Shown: positions 30,411-40,339 of the stretch, piece after piece
How the letters are laid out: each line of letters starts with the position of its first letter
How positions within the stretch are numbered: the first letter of the stretch is position 1
Assembly (NCBI GenBank): GCA_037355855.1
Contig: CM074768.1
Coordinates: forward strand, 1,488,001 to 1,552,000
Direction: 5' to 3'
Length of the DNA: 64,000 nucleotides
Origin: Pseudo-nitzschia pungens
Lineage: Eukaryota > Bacillariophyta > Bacillariophyceae > Bacillariales > Bacillariaceae
Program-made: the position numbers and the translations under genes
The notes under the pieces: model-generated
What the model was told of the DNA's origin: nothing
What the model saw: the letters and a program-made list of their open reading frames with translations, nothing else
The model's database searches: none

Positions 30411-31279
30411 TGTAACATGCTAGCGTAGGCTAGTAGTGTTACGAATTAATAATTAACCAAATCCCACATGGGATTCAATCGATATACATATATATATATA
30501 TAAAGGTATCCATGTATGGATATCCGGTATGTATGAACTGGCATGCAGAAGAGAGCGATAGCAGGATTAAGGTTACATACAGAATATATGTTATATACAG
30601 GAACATTATGGAAAAAAAAACTTTTCTGGAAAATTTCCATTTTCATGCGCATTGTGCGTGCGACTACTCTCAAAAAATCTTAGGGCAATAATGGCTCTTT
30701 TATATTTTTAATAATGCTGAGCGACCATAATTGAACGGTCCGAAATCTTTGTCCTCAAAACGTGTCCTCAAAACTGTCCTCGACGATTTTGTCCTCAACA
30801 GTCTGTCCTCAACCATTACTATGTCCTCAACAATTATGTCCTCAAAGTTTTGTCCTCAACCTCAACGTTGAAGTCATAGAGGTTGAGGACAAAACGTTGA
30901 GGACATCATTGTTGAGGACATAATGGTTGAGGACAGTCTGTTGAGGACAAAATCGTTGAGGACAGTTTTGAGGACATTTGTTTTGAGGACAGTTTTGAGG
31001 ACACTTTAAGTACTTGTACAGCCAGCCGTTAAAGTGTATATTTAACAAGAAACAGCCATTAAAATTACATCAATTTTGTTGCACGCAAAACGCGCATGAA
31101 TATGGAAATTTTTCTCAAAAAAAATTTTTCCATAATGTTCCAGGGATGTAGATTATATGAAGAGGTCGCGATGACATCATCGCTCATTATTTCCTCTCTT
31201 CAATTTGAATCCCATCTTGTAAAGTGAAATAACACACAATTATTCATACTACTCCAAATTTCTATCTTAGAGTGTTACA
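30411..31279 (+). repeat. 5' LTR of element B, enlarged by a nested MITE
   Basis: Starts TGTAACATGCTAGCG and ends AGAGTGTTACA; closely matches the LTR at 39473-39799 apart from the 540-bp insertion at 30601-31140. The palindrome CAGTAATTACTG follows at 31280-31291. Confidence 0.88.
30601..31140. mobile_element. foldback MITE with GAACATTATGG termini and CAG target duplication
   Basis: The first and last 16 bp (GAACATTATGGAAAAA and complement) are inverted; similarity extends imperfectly for about 60 bp. CAG occurs on both sides (30598-30600 and 31141-31143), and the LTR at 39473 shows the empty site (TATACAGGGATGTAG). The centre is an inverted array: GTCCTCAA units on the left (30755-30865), TTGAGGAC units on the right (30885-31005). 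No coding capacity. Confidence 0.92.
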
Positions 31280-31408
31280 CAGTAATTACTGTCCGCTTTC
31301 ACGTAGGAACAGTAGTAGAATTCAGTACTGAACTCTTACCAAAACGACAAACTATCGATAACCTCAACAACAGGGACACCTTGATCCCCAGCAAGCAACC
31401 AAGCAACA

Positions 31409-31858
31409 ATGGCAGGCTTCTATAGAGATCCCCCCATTGCCTACAAGAGCTCTATCGATCAAACCAAGCCTAAGCTCTTCACCCTGTACAACGTCGATGA
31501 GGACAGGACCGACAGTATGAAGGTCCCTTTGTTCACAGAAACAGGAGGTCTAGAAGAACTGCTCTTTGTAGAGGAGTCTTTTAGAAACGCCGCTAAACTC
31601 CTTCAACTCCCGATCAGCATTTATCTAACCCACTTCAGTCGATGCCTCACTACTGATGCTCAAAGCAAGTGGAATGACATGATAAAGGATCCACTGGACC
31701 CAGATGAATACCAATATGCTCAAGAAGAAATTGGCGGATACGAGCAAGCATTCATTGACTTCACCAAGCTCTATTGCAACGCCAGGGATGCTAGAGACAT
31801 CATGCACACCTACCTTCGAAGCTCTGAATGTCAAAAGACGCCATCAGTTACATGCAAG
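31409..31858 (+). pseudogene. gag: gag of element B, cut by element C
   Basis: ATG followed by AGFYRDPPIAYKSS and 150 open codons with the conserved FVEESFRNAAKLLQLP and CQKTPSVTCK segments, where element C interrupts it at 31859. The downstream half of this gag was not found in the window; the gag segment at 39800 belongs to a different variant. Confidence 0.88.
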
Positions 31859-32177
31859 TGTAACATGCTAGCGTACGCTAGTAGGTTACGACTGAATAAT
31901 TAACTGAATCCAACATGGGAATCGAATATTTGCAGTCATGAATACATTTTATATGTGTTCTAAGTAATATAGTCGAGTCCCAGAAGATGATATATGCCTA
32001 ATCGTGGGAACCGACAATGAATCAACATTTATGGCAGAGCATGCCAAAATGTGGCCATGCTCGCGACCTCAAATTTTTATATGTTTCCATTCTCAATTTG
32101 CATAACAATATTTCGTAAAGTATCTAAACATTCACAATTTACATACTACTCCGAATTTCTACCTTAGAGTGTTAACA
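31859..32177 (+). repeat. 5' LTR of element C
   Basis: Starts TGTAACATGCTAGCG, ends AGAGTGTTAACA; CAGTAATTACTG follows at 32178-32189. Confidence 0.88.
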
Positions 32178-32307
32178 CAGTAATTACTGTCCGCTTCACG
32201 TAGGAACAGTAGTAGAATTCAGTACTGAACTCTCCAGATAACCGAAAGACTGAAAGCCTCAACAACAGAGGCAACTTGTACCCTTGACAAGAGCAACCCC
32301 CTCAACC

Positions 32308-33351
32308 ATGGCAGGTATCTACAGAGATCCCCCTATCGCCTACAAGAGCTCCTTCGATCGAACAAAGCCAAAGCTCTTCACCCTGTACAACGTCGATGAA
32401 GATCAAACCGACAGCATGAAAATCCCCCTGTTCACTGAGACCGGAGGACTCGAAGAACTGCTCTTCGTGGAGGAGTCTTTCCGAAATGCCGCCAAGCTTC
32501 TAAGACTACCAATCGACATCTATCTCACCCACTTCAGTCGATGCCTCACTACTGGTGCACAGAGCAAGTGGAATGACATGATAAAGGATCCACTGGACCC
32601 AGAGGAATACCAATACTCCCAAGAAGAAATTGGCGGATACGAGCAAGCATTCATTGACTTCACCAAGCTCTACTGCAATGCCAGGGATGCTAGAGACATC
32701 ATGCACACCTACCTACGCAGCTCCGAATGTCAAAAGATGCCATCAGTTACATGCAAGGAGCACGCCGACCGGATCCTTATCCTCATGAAGTACACCCAGA
32801 AACTAGAGGGGAGCAGTGCGCCTCTCTCTAGAGTGGAGAAACTCACCATTCTCCTACACTCCTTCCCCTCTGCATGGATCGAGAACTACGGAATCATCCA
32901 CAGTGGAATCCAAGAAGATACTACAGTCCAATTCATTGTGGACCACATGAGCTGTCACAAGCACCAAGCCAACAAGAAGAGCAACAAAAATAACAACAAA
33001 CAGCAGAAGCGCTCAAACAACGCAAACAACAACAACAACTCTCGTAAACAAAACTCCCATTATAACCACAAAGGGAACCACAACAAGAAGAAATCCAACC
33101 CCTGTCAGACCCCAGGCCACAATCATGACTGGTCTGAGTGCCCAAAGAATAGGTTCTCCAAGAACCACAACAAAGGCCCTAACAACCAAACTGAGTCCTT
33201 CCACACTCAAGCTCTCATGATACCTGGAAGCAACGAGACCTTCCAAGCCCACATTAATGCAGCGCGCAACGCAGCAATTGAAGAATACCATGCCAATCAT
33301 GGTGGAAGAACAGAAAGGAGCATCGATGGGGAACTTGTCTGGCTCCCCTGA
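32308..33351 (+). CDS. gag: gag of element C, full length
   Basis: This is the best preserved gag of the lineage (347 residues from the ATG in CAACCATGGCAGG). Residues 1-220 form the matrix/capsid-like part (FVEESFRNAAKLLRLP, FSRCLTTGAQSKWNDMI, CNARDARDIMHTYLRSSEC, LTILLHSFPSAWIENYG). A basic Asn/Lys linker with AAC-coded Asn runs follows. The zinc-like motif NPCQTPGHNHDWSEC has C-x5-H-x-H-x4-C spacing rather than CX2CX4HX4C. The C-terminus ends RSIDGELVWLP. It terminates at a UGA (33349-33351); pol follows without a frame change. Confidence 0.9.
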   Translation: MAGIYRDPPIAYKSSFDRTKPKLFTLYNVDEDQTDSMKIPLFTETGGLEELLFVEESFRNAAKLLRLPIDIYLTHFSRCLTTGAQSKWNDMIKDPLDPEEYQYSQEEIGGYEQAFIDFTKLYCNARDARDIMHTYLRSSECQKMPSVTCKEHADRILILMKYTQKLEGSSAPLSRVEKLTILLHSFPSAWIENYGIIHSGIQEDTTVQFIVDHMSCHKHQANKKSNKNNNKQQKRSNNANNNNNSRKQNSHYNHKGNHNKKKSNPCQTPGHNHDWSECPKNRFSKNHNKGPNNQTESFHTQALMIPGSNETFQAHINAARNAAIEEYHANHGGRTERSIDGELVWLP

Positions 33352-35320
33352 GTCTCCAGAGGCTCCAAGCCTCAGAAGAAGCCCCCGGCTTCACCTAAAC
33401 CAGCAATCACCTTGCCTCCAGCTCCCCAGGAACTGGATGCCAGCACAGCCCTGCTGTCTGGGATGACGCATGGAGGAAATCTCCCGGAGAAAGAGGGGAA
33501 GGAACCTACAGGATGGAGTCCTGTTGAGCGCTCAGCAAAGCCTGCGAACGCAGCAACAACAAAAACAGTTCGATTCTCCACAAAGAGCAATCCGAACATG
33601 GATCCGAATTGAAACCAACCAAATTGATCCAAGGGTACAGACGCATCATCGATTAATACCGATCCGAATAAGACAGCAGCAACAAATGGACCAACCTTGT
33701 CCCTGGCAAGAAATTGTTGGTCTACCGGTACAGCAAAAAATCTATATTGCAATCCCAGAAACTCCAAAGACTACACCAAAGGAGGTGCACTGGAGCAAAA
33801 TAATTTAAAGCTGCTGTCGACTGCTGCAAATACAGCAGAACAGGCATCAAATAAGAGCAACGTGGCTCTCATTCTTCTAACTACAGTACAGTACATACAA
33901 GGCATCCCAACAAAATCAAGACCACTATTAGCATTACTTGATAGTGGATCCTCCGGAACCCTAATTATGAGTACCAGCGCCTACCAATGGGAGTCAAAGT
34001 CTCCCCAGATGTTGCTCAACAACTTATGGAAGATATCCTACAAGACACTGACTGCACTGTTTACATTGATGATATTGGTATCTGGACCAATGGATCCTTT
34101 GACCTCCACATGAAGACCATTGACAAGATCTTGGACCGGCTCAACCAAAATGGGCTCAAGCGCAACCCCCTCAAATGTGATTGGGCTGTACAAGAAACTG
34201 ACTTCCTTGGCTATTGGATGACACCTACAGCAGTTAAGCCATGGTGAAAGAAGATTGAAGCCATCCTACATATGGACCAACCAAGAACTGTGACCCAAGT
34301 CAAGTCCTTCTTAGGAGCAGTAGGACACTACAGAGACGTGTGGTCTCGAAGATCCCATGTCCTAGCTCCTCTCTTTGATATCACTGGGACCCCCAAGACG
34401 CAGGCTCCTCAACCAGCTGCCATCAAAGGCAAACAGAGGAAAGCTCCTTCAGCTTTCACATGGGGACCTGCTCAAGACAAAGCCTTTCAAGAGATGAAAG
34501 CAATGGTGGCAGCGGATGCGCTGAACACCTATCCAGACCTTAACAAGCCCTTTGAACTGTACACTGATGCCTCAGACCTGCAGCTTGGCGCTGCTATACT
34601 ACAAGATGGCAAGCCTATTGCCTACTGGTCCAAGAAACTATCTGATGCCCAAAAGAATTACACTACTATGGAGAAAGAACTCCTAGCCATAGTACTCTGC
34701 TGCAAAGAGTACAGGAAGATGCTCCTCGGTGGAGTCATCAATGTATACACTGACCAATCCAGACAACTGGAGAATCTACATACCAAGCTCCCTTGCGAAC
34801 GATATCATCAGATGGTACCACCTCCTGCTGGGTCATTGTGGATCCACCAGGCTATATCAGACTATTTCTGCAAGATTCTACATCGACAATCTATCCAATC
34901 TTTGCGACTTACATCTGCCCCGACAATTGCATTAAATACAAGAACCAGCACTCCAAGTATGGCAAGCTTCCACCAAAAGAAGCACCACTATCACCATTCA
35001 AAGAGGTGCATGTGGACCTCATAGGCCCATGGAGGATTACAGCTCAGGGCAAGAATTACAACTTCAAGGCCCTAACCTGTATTGATCCAGTTACCAATCT
35101 CCTCGAAATCATTTGGATCAGAGACAAGTCATCACAGCATGTATCAGACCAATTCAAGAACTGCTGGCTCTCAAGGTACCCAAGACCTATCAGATGTGTC
35201 CATGACAATGGTGGAGAATTCCTAGGAGCTGAGTTTCAAACTACCCTCAAGCAATATGGAACTCAGTCCATTCCAACAACAGTGAAGAATCCCCAGTCCA
35301 ATGCCATCTGCGAATGAGTC
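33352..35320 (+). pseudogene. pol: deleted pol of element C (linker, protease, partial RT, RNase H, partial integrase)
   Basis: The linker is in the gag frame, broken by a TGA after NMDPN. The protease motif LLALLDSGSSGTLI (about 33920-33966) is joined directly to the RT at YQRLPMGVKVSP, so the front of RT is missing. The RT core VYIDDIGIW is followed by a TGA at 34245-34247. RNase H starts at [11 protein letters not shown] and is joined at about 34754 to integrase sequence ([16 protein letters not shown]), losing the end of RNase H. Integrase continues to NPQSNAICE, where element D interrupts. The RT segment matches element E nearly base for base, including the TGA. Confidence 0.88.
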
Positions 35321-35671
35321 TGTAACATGCTAGCATTACGATCCTACGAAGGCTCTAAATGATTATTGAATCCCGCATATACTCCAATATATATGGTATA
35401 CATGTATGTATATTCGGTATGTATACTACACATACAACGGACTCTGTCAAATATCAAGATAAACAAAGATTCTCATGACTCGCTGATTATTCATATTATG
35501 CCCAACGAACATTATTATTGTTCGATCGCTCATTTATTCCATACTCAAGGAATCATTCCCATCTCGTAAAGTATTCAACTATTCTCTTTGTAACATAATT
35601 TATTAACCTTTCATCTTTAAAATACCTCTATCGCATACCACTCCATCTAATTTCTACCCTAGAGTGTTACA
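35321..35671 (+). repeat. 5' LTR of element D
   Basis: TGTAACATGCTAGCATTACG to CTAGAGTGTTACA; the U3 contains TACGAAGGCTCTAAATGATT as in the solo LTRs at 15269 and 16383. Confidence 0.88.
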
Positions 35672-35825
35672 CAGTAATTACTGTCCGCTTGAAAGTAGAA
35701 GACAAGAAGAACCAACTCAGTACTGAATCCAAAACAACCTTTATCCTAAACAACAGGGATACATCGATACCCTGACAAGCAAAAAGAAACAACATCGATC
35801 AAAATCTACAAATCCATTGAACAAA

Positions 35826-36576
35826 ATGCCAGTACGAATCGATCGAACATCAAACCGATCGAACGCTCCAAAAGAAAGTCATTCAAATCTCCGACGATCG
35901 ATTGATCCGATCGAACGCTTCGAAACAATGGCAGGACTTTACAGAGATCCTCCGATCAATTATATCCCTTCATTCAAGAGGAGCAAGCCAAAACTCACCA
36001 AACTCTCCATTACCGACATTATCAACATCAATGGGAACTGACCTATCACCAACAGAAGCAAAGACCATTCTGCTACACAGCTTCCCAAGCGAATGGATCA
36101 ACAGCTATGGTCTAATCCAACAAGGAATACAAGAAGATACCACTGTATAATTCATCGTCGACCATATGAGCTGCTTAGAACGCCAAGCTAAACGAAATCA
36201 ACCCTCATACAATTCCGATCATAATAACAGCTCTAATTCGGACGCTGACAGCATCGACAGCAAGAGCTCTAATTCGGACAGTGACAGCAACGCTGAATCC
36301 GAAGAAGAGCAAGAGCCATCCCGTGGCAAAAGAAAATACAACAATCCTTGCAGAATCCCGGGACAAGACCACGATTGGTCCGAGTGTCCAAAGGATCGAT
36401 ATTCCAAAAGAAATAAAAGCAATAGTAGCAATAACAGCACTGCAATGGCTCCTATCAAAAGTATCTCTTCCAATCACTCCTTCCAAGCCCACATCAGACA
36501 AGCAATAGACTCCTATTGCACAACACAGAGGACGTGTCAAAAGAACTACGACAACAACCTCACTTGGCAATCATAG
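35826..36576 (+). pseudogene. gag: broken gag of element D
   Basis: ATGs at 35826 and 35928 precede a frame with MAGLYRDPPINYIPSF, followed by an early stop; a large part of the capsid region is missing. A second frame carries LSPTEAKTILLHSFPSEWINSYG and ends in a TAA at DTTV*FIVDHMSC. A third stretch (36166-36576) is open: an acidic Asp/Ser/Asn-rich run in place of the Asn/Lys linker of the other gags, then NPCRIPGQDHDWSEC with the conserved C-x5-H-x-H-x4-C. It ends at a UAG. The acidic linker distinguishes this gag type. Confidence 0.8.
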
Positions 36577-37654
36577 CCACCAAAACAAACAACAATACAA
36601 GGATCACAGTATCCAGCACCGTGCCTCCAGCTCCCCTGGACCTGGATGCCAGCTCAGCCCTGCTGACTGGGAAGACGCATGGAGGAGAACTCCCCAAAAA
36701 AAGAAGGGAAGGAACCTACAGAGATGAGCCCTGTTGCAAATAAAATGTTTGAACTAAATACAAGCGCTCAAGACCGATCCAGAGTGACGGCAACAATCAA
36801 CCAAATCAAATAAAAATAAAGATTCATATGGCCAAAAAAAAAATCACATATAAAAGCAATAAAAGATCTGGACGCAGATCGGTTCGGACGCGAACTAATT
36901 GCAAAGGGTACAGACAATTATGCCAAAAGAATCAAACAATCGAATCGCATATCGATATCAATAAGGGTACAGAAGCAAAACAACAAAATAGGGTACAGCA
37001 GCAATAACAAGGGCAACCTTGGTTCGGGACAAACAAATATTCCACAGGGAGCTCTAGATAATACACAAGAGCAATCCCACAAGAACCATATTCGAAACCC
37101 ACAGAGGTGCTCTGGAGTTACAAGATTCGACACTCCAGTCGACCGCTGCAAATACACCCAAATCAAGACCGGCAAAGTATCCAGCAAATCACAACTGAAT
37201 TTACATATCAATTCACCTAATAACTAACTAACAATGCGTCCCCTCTCTACTTGAACACTCGGCTTTTCACCTACCTAACTCCTATTGCAGGAGGTGTTTT
37301 TATGCCTACCAAGAGTAACTGATTTCGACAAAGATCAATCGATTTCAACTTAATTTCAATCAGCTCCACTACCCCGAGAGCTACATCACAGTTGGGGGAG
37401 GAAAAGAATTTTCTTTGACTCTTTTTCTATTTTTACCATGTCTTTACAACCCTTCTCAAGAACAAGAAACAAAATCTTCGATTTTCAGTATCACGAAGAA
37501 CCTTCTCCAATCCCGGTTCAATCTACTTTGCCATATATCTTCCAAAATATCCAATGGCATATATCATCGAATGTTCTCAACTTCAACTGGCACTACAACT
37601 CCGAACCTATTCTATTGAATCACATGCAAACTTCACCTAATCATTGGGGAACTA
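36577..37654 (+). other. non-coding internal region of element D
   Basis: Contains a copy of the gag-pol linker (CCTCCAGCTCCCCTGGACCTGGATGCC near 36630) that decays into stops, then sequence without similarity to pol. A purine run GGGGGAGGAAAAGAA lies at 37385-37399, about 255 bp before the 3' LTR. The 37380-37654 part recurs on the minus strand at 63316-63610. Confidence 0.7.
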
Positions 37655-37970
37655 TGTAACATGCTAGCGTTACGATCCTACGAAGGCTCTAAATGATTAT
37701 TGAATCCCGCATATACTCCAATATATATGGTATACATGTACTATGTATATTCGGTATGTATACACATGCAATGGACACTGTCAAATATCAAGATAAACAA
37801 AGATTCTTATGACTCACTGATTATTCATATTATGCCCGACGAACATTATTATTGTTCGATCGCTCATTTATTCCATACTCAAGGAATCATTCCCATCTCG
37901 TAAAGTATTCAACTATTCTCTTTGTAACATAATTTATTAACCTTTCATCTTTAAAATACCTCTATGGCGT
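37655..37970 (+). repeat. 3' LTR of element D, truncated at its end
   Basis: Matches 35321 onward to TTTAAAATACCTCTAT and then passes into integrase sequence of element C (TCTACAAGTCCTGGTACATG). Confidence 0.85.
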
Positions 37971-38041
37971 ATATTCTACAAGTCCTGGTACATGTTAACC
38001 CTCCACAAGCAAATACCAGAGCTAGTCAGCTCATGGACAAT
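37971..38041 (+). pseudogene. pol: integrase fragment of element C between two insertions
   Basis: Matches the integrase of element A at VLVHVNPPQANTRASQLMDN and stops at the AAT target duplication of the next insertion. Confidence 0.8.
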
Positions 38042-38944
38042 GTGTAAAGATATTCACTTGTCAGCGAAAGAGGGTATAGCAATAACAACAGGCGCACGTA
38101 GTGTGCTGACACATAGTGAGACTACAGGAGGTACTGTCTAGTCTATTGCATACACTCAGTTACTACAAGATACTCTCCTAGAGGTGCATCGGAATCATGG
38201 AAAGGGGAGGGCTTGATAGGTGTCTTATTTTAAAGGGATATAATCGTGAATAGTAAATAGTGGAGGGAGCTGAGCAAAGCGCTCAGCTCTGTAGCGTGAC
38301 AGCGCCTCGCTGTCTTGCAGCGCTGTACAGGAGTGTACAGCTCTGTGGCTTCAGTACTGTAGTCTACAGGGTAGCATTCAGAGTTGTTTTAGCGAGCGCT
38401 AGCTTGCGCTAACTCGCTTGCGCTAACTCGCTTGCGCTAACTTGCTTGCGCTAACTCGCTTGCGCTAACTCGCTTGCGCTAACTTGCTTGCTAGCTCGCT
38501 TAATAACTGTCTGGGTCAGGTGTCCGGTCATAGTACATATTGTACACCAATGACCCAACCCTGGCGGTAGCATAGTATCTTAGCATGGTAGCATGGTAGG
38601 TTAGCATTAGCAACCCTAACCCTGTAGCACTCAGCTACACTGTGCTAGTGCGGATGCTATACCCGGGGTATGTACAACTGGTATAAATCGTACGCGACAA
38701 CCCCGGTATATATGGAGTTAGCACCCCATAGCACCTTGTAATAAGCCTGTATGCTAAGCCTGTATGCTAAGCCTGTTGCTAAGCCTGTTGCTAAGCCTGT
38801 TGCTAACTATTTAGCACACAGCTCTAGCACTTAGCTTCAGCACCTGTTAGTCAGCCACTGGATGCTACTGCCTGTAGCCCCAGTACACTTTCCTACACAG
38901 TAGCCTTAGCACAGTCCATAGCATCCATCTTGGATATCTTCATA
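38042..38944. mobile_element. 903-bp insertion with AAT target duplication and oligomer repeats
   Basis: It interrupts the integrase between GACAAT and AATGCCCTCGC; AAT is present on both sides (38039-38041, 38945-38947). The ends GTGTAAAGATATTC and GGATATCTTCATA are imperfectly inverted. Inside are tandem GCTAACTCGCTTGC 14-mers (38395-38500), CTAAGCCTGTTG-type 12/13-mers (38750-38810), and CAGCTCTGTAGCG-like inverted sequences (38270-38345). No ORF. Confidence 0.75.
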
Positions 38945-39442
38945 AATGCCCTCGCAACCTGCATGCATGCCTCCAGGTGTGCTGTCAATGCTGCCTTACA
39001 AGCTTCTCCAGGGGCCCTGGTGTTCAATTGGGACATGCTGATTGATCTACCACTGACCTCTAACCTTTTAGCTCTGCAGCAGCTCCGGCAGCAAGGAATT
39101 AAAAGGAACCTACTCAGAGATAATGCCAAAAGAATCAATCATACCTTTCAAGTTAATGACAAGGTATGGATGCAGGAGTCGGATCCCGATAAGTGGCAAC
39201 CTCGAAAGACCGGTCCCTTTGTGATCAGTCAAGTCAATAATAATGGAACTGTAAGATTGCAGAAAGCACCCTCGGTAGTGGAAACAGTGAATATCCGAAA
39301 GATCACACCCTATTGGGAGAACCAATCAGACCAATCGGAGAATCAATCGGATCAGTCAGAGTCTACGTTGAATGAATCCGCAGATATTGAATTGAGCCAA
39401 TCAAATGACTCGGATTGTTCCATGAGTCACTGGTCGGCTTAA
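38945..39442 (+). pseudogene. pol: C-terminal end of integrase of element C
   Basis: Open frame continuing the integrase: ALATCMHASRCAVNAALQASPGAL and NDKVWMQESDPDKWQPRKTGPF, ending with an Asp/Ser/Gln-rich extension (QSDQSENQSDQSES) and MSHWSA at a TAA. The catalytic residues are in the upstream fragments. Confidence 0.88.
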
Positions 39443-39472
39443 CTGTGGGATTCGTTCAATCATGAGGCACTA

Positions 39473-39799
39473 TGTAACATGCTAGCGTAGGCTAGTAGTG
39501 TTACGAATTAATAATTAACCGAATCCCACATGGGATTCAATCGATATATATATATATATATATATAAGGTATCCATGTATGGATATCCGGTATGTATGAA
39601 CTGGCATACAGAAGAGAGCGATAGCAGGATTAAGGTTACATACAGAATATATGTTATATACAGGGATGTAGATCATATGAAGAGGTCGCGATGACATCAT
39701 CGCTCATTATTTCCTCTCTTCAATTTGAATCCCATCTTGTAAAGTGAAATAACACACAATTATTCATACTACTCTGAATTTCTACCTAAGAGTGTTACA
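39473..39799 (+). repeat. LTR at the 3' end of element C
   Basis: TGTAACATGCTAGCGTAGGC to AGAGTGTTACA; the nearest relative is the LTR at 30411. It is preceded by TTCGTTCAATCATGAGGCACTA. No palindromic site follows, so it functions as a 3' LTR; gag sequence of element E begins at once. Confidence 0.88.
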
Positions 39800-40339
39800 T
39801 ATGTAACTAATCTGGACCACCTCCAGCAAGTCACCATCCTACTCCACAGTTACCCCAACACATGGATTGAAGACTATGTACGCATCCACCAAGGGGGTAC
39901 ACAAAACACCACACCTCAGTTCATTGTTGACCACATGAGCAGTCTCGACAGGCTCAGCAAACAAAAGAACAACAAGAATAATGGAAGACGTTCCAACCAT
40001 TCTAACAGTTCCAAGAACAACAACAATCAAAAACGCTCTGGTCCTAATAAAAAATCGAACCAGAACAATAACAAGAAGAAATCCAACCCCTGCAGGATCC
40101 CGGGCCACAACCATGATTGGTCAGAATGCCAAAAGAACAAGTTCTCCAAGAACTACAACAAGGGATCTAATCATAATCGATCCAATACAGAAACTTTTCA
40201 AGCTTCCACCACAGCCATCAACGAATCCTTCCAAGCCTGCATCCAAGCTGCAATGGACACAGCCATGGAGCACTTTCAAACAGAACATGGTGGCCGCACT
40301 GAAAGAAGCATCGATGGAGACCTAGTATGGCTCCCATGA
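39800..40339 (+). pseudogene. gag: 3' part of gag of element E
   Basis: Open from the LTR boundary: NLDHLQQVTILLHSYPNTW, FIVDHMSSLDRLSK, an Asn/Lys/Ser linker, then NPCRIPGHNHDWSEC with C-x5-H-x-H-x4-C, ending RSIDGDLVWLP at a UGA (40337-40339). The first half (about 180 codons) is missing. pol continues in the same frame. Confidence 0.88.

Larger units (their letters stand above)
35321..37970 (+). mobile_element. gag-only LTR element D (non-autonomous)
   Basis: 5' LTR (35321-35671), palindromic site (35672-35683), a broken gag (35817-36576), about 1 kb with no pol similarity, and a 3' LTR (from 37655) missing its last 45 or so bases. There is no protease, RT or integrase, so it resembles the terminal-repeat elements that keep only gag. 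It is inserted in the integrase of C; the truncation of its 3' LTR also removed some of C. A minus-strand relative begins at 62997. Confidence 0.85.
31859..39799 (+). mobile_element. Ty3/gypsy element C, a rearranged composite
   Basis: 5' LTR, gag, a pol with large internal deletions, a nested gag-only element D (35321-37970), a nested 903-bp insertion (38042-38944), the end of integrase, and an LTR at 39473. The two outer LTRs belong to different variants (5' like 49980 in its middle part, 3' like 30411), and no target duplication fits, so this is a recombinant rather than a simple insertion. Confidence 0.8.

Noticed and set aside
30411..39799. Reading the LTRs at 30411 and 39473 as the two ends of one simple insertion
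   Set aside because: They are similar, but the flanks (AGCTG versus TATGT) do not match, and the sequence beyond is unrelated on the two sides, so a recombination must be involved.
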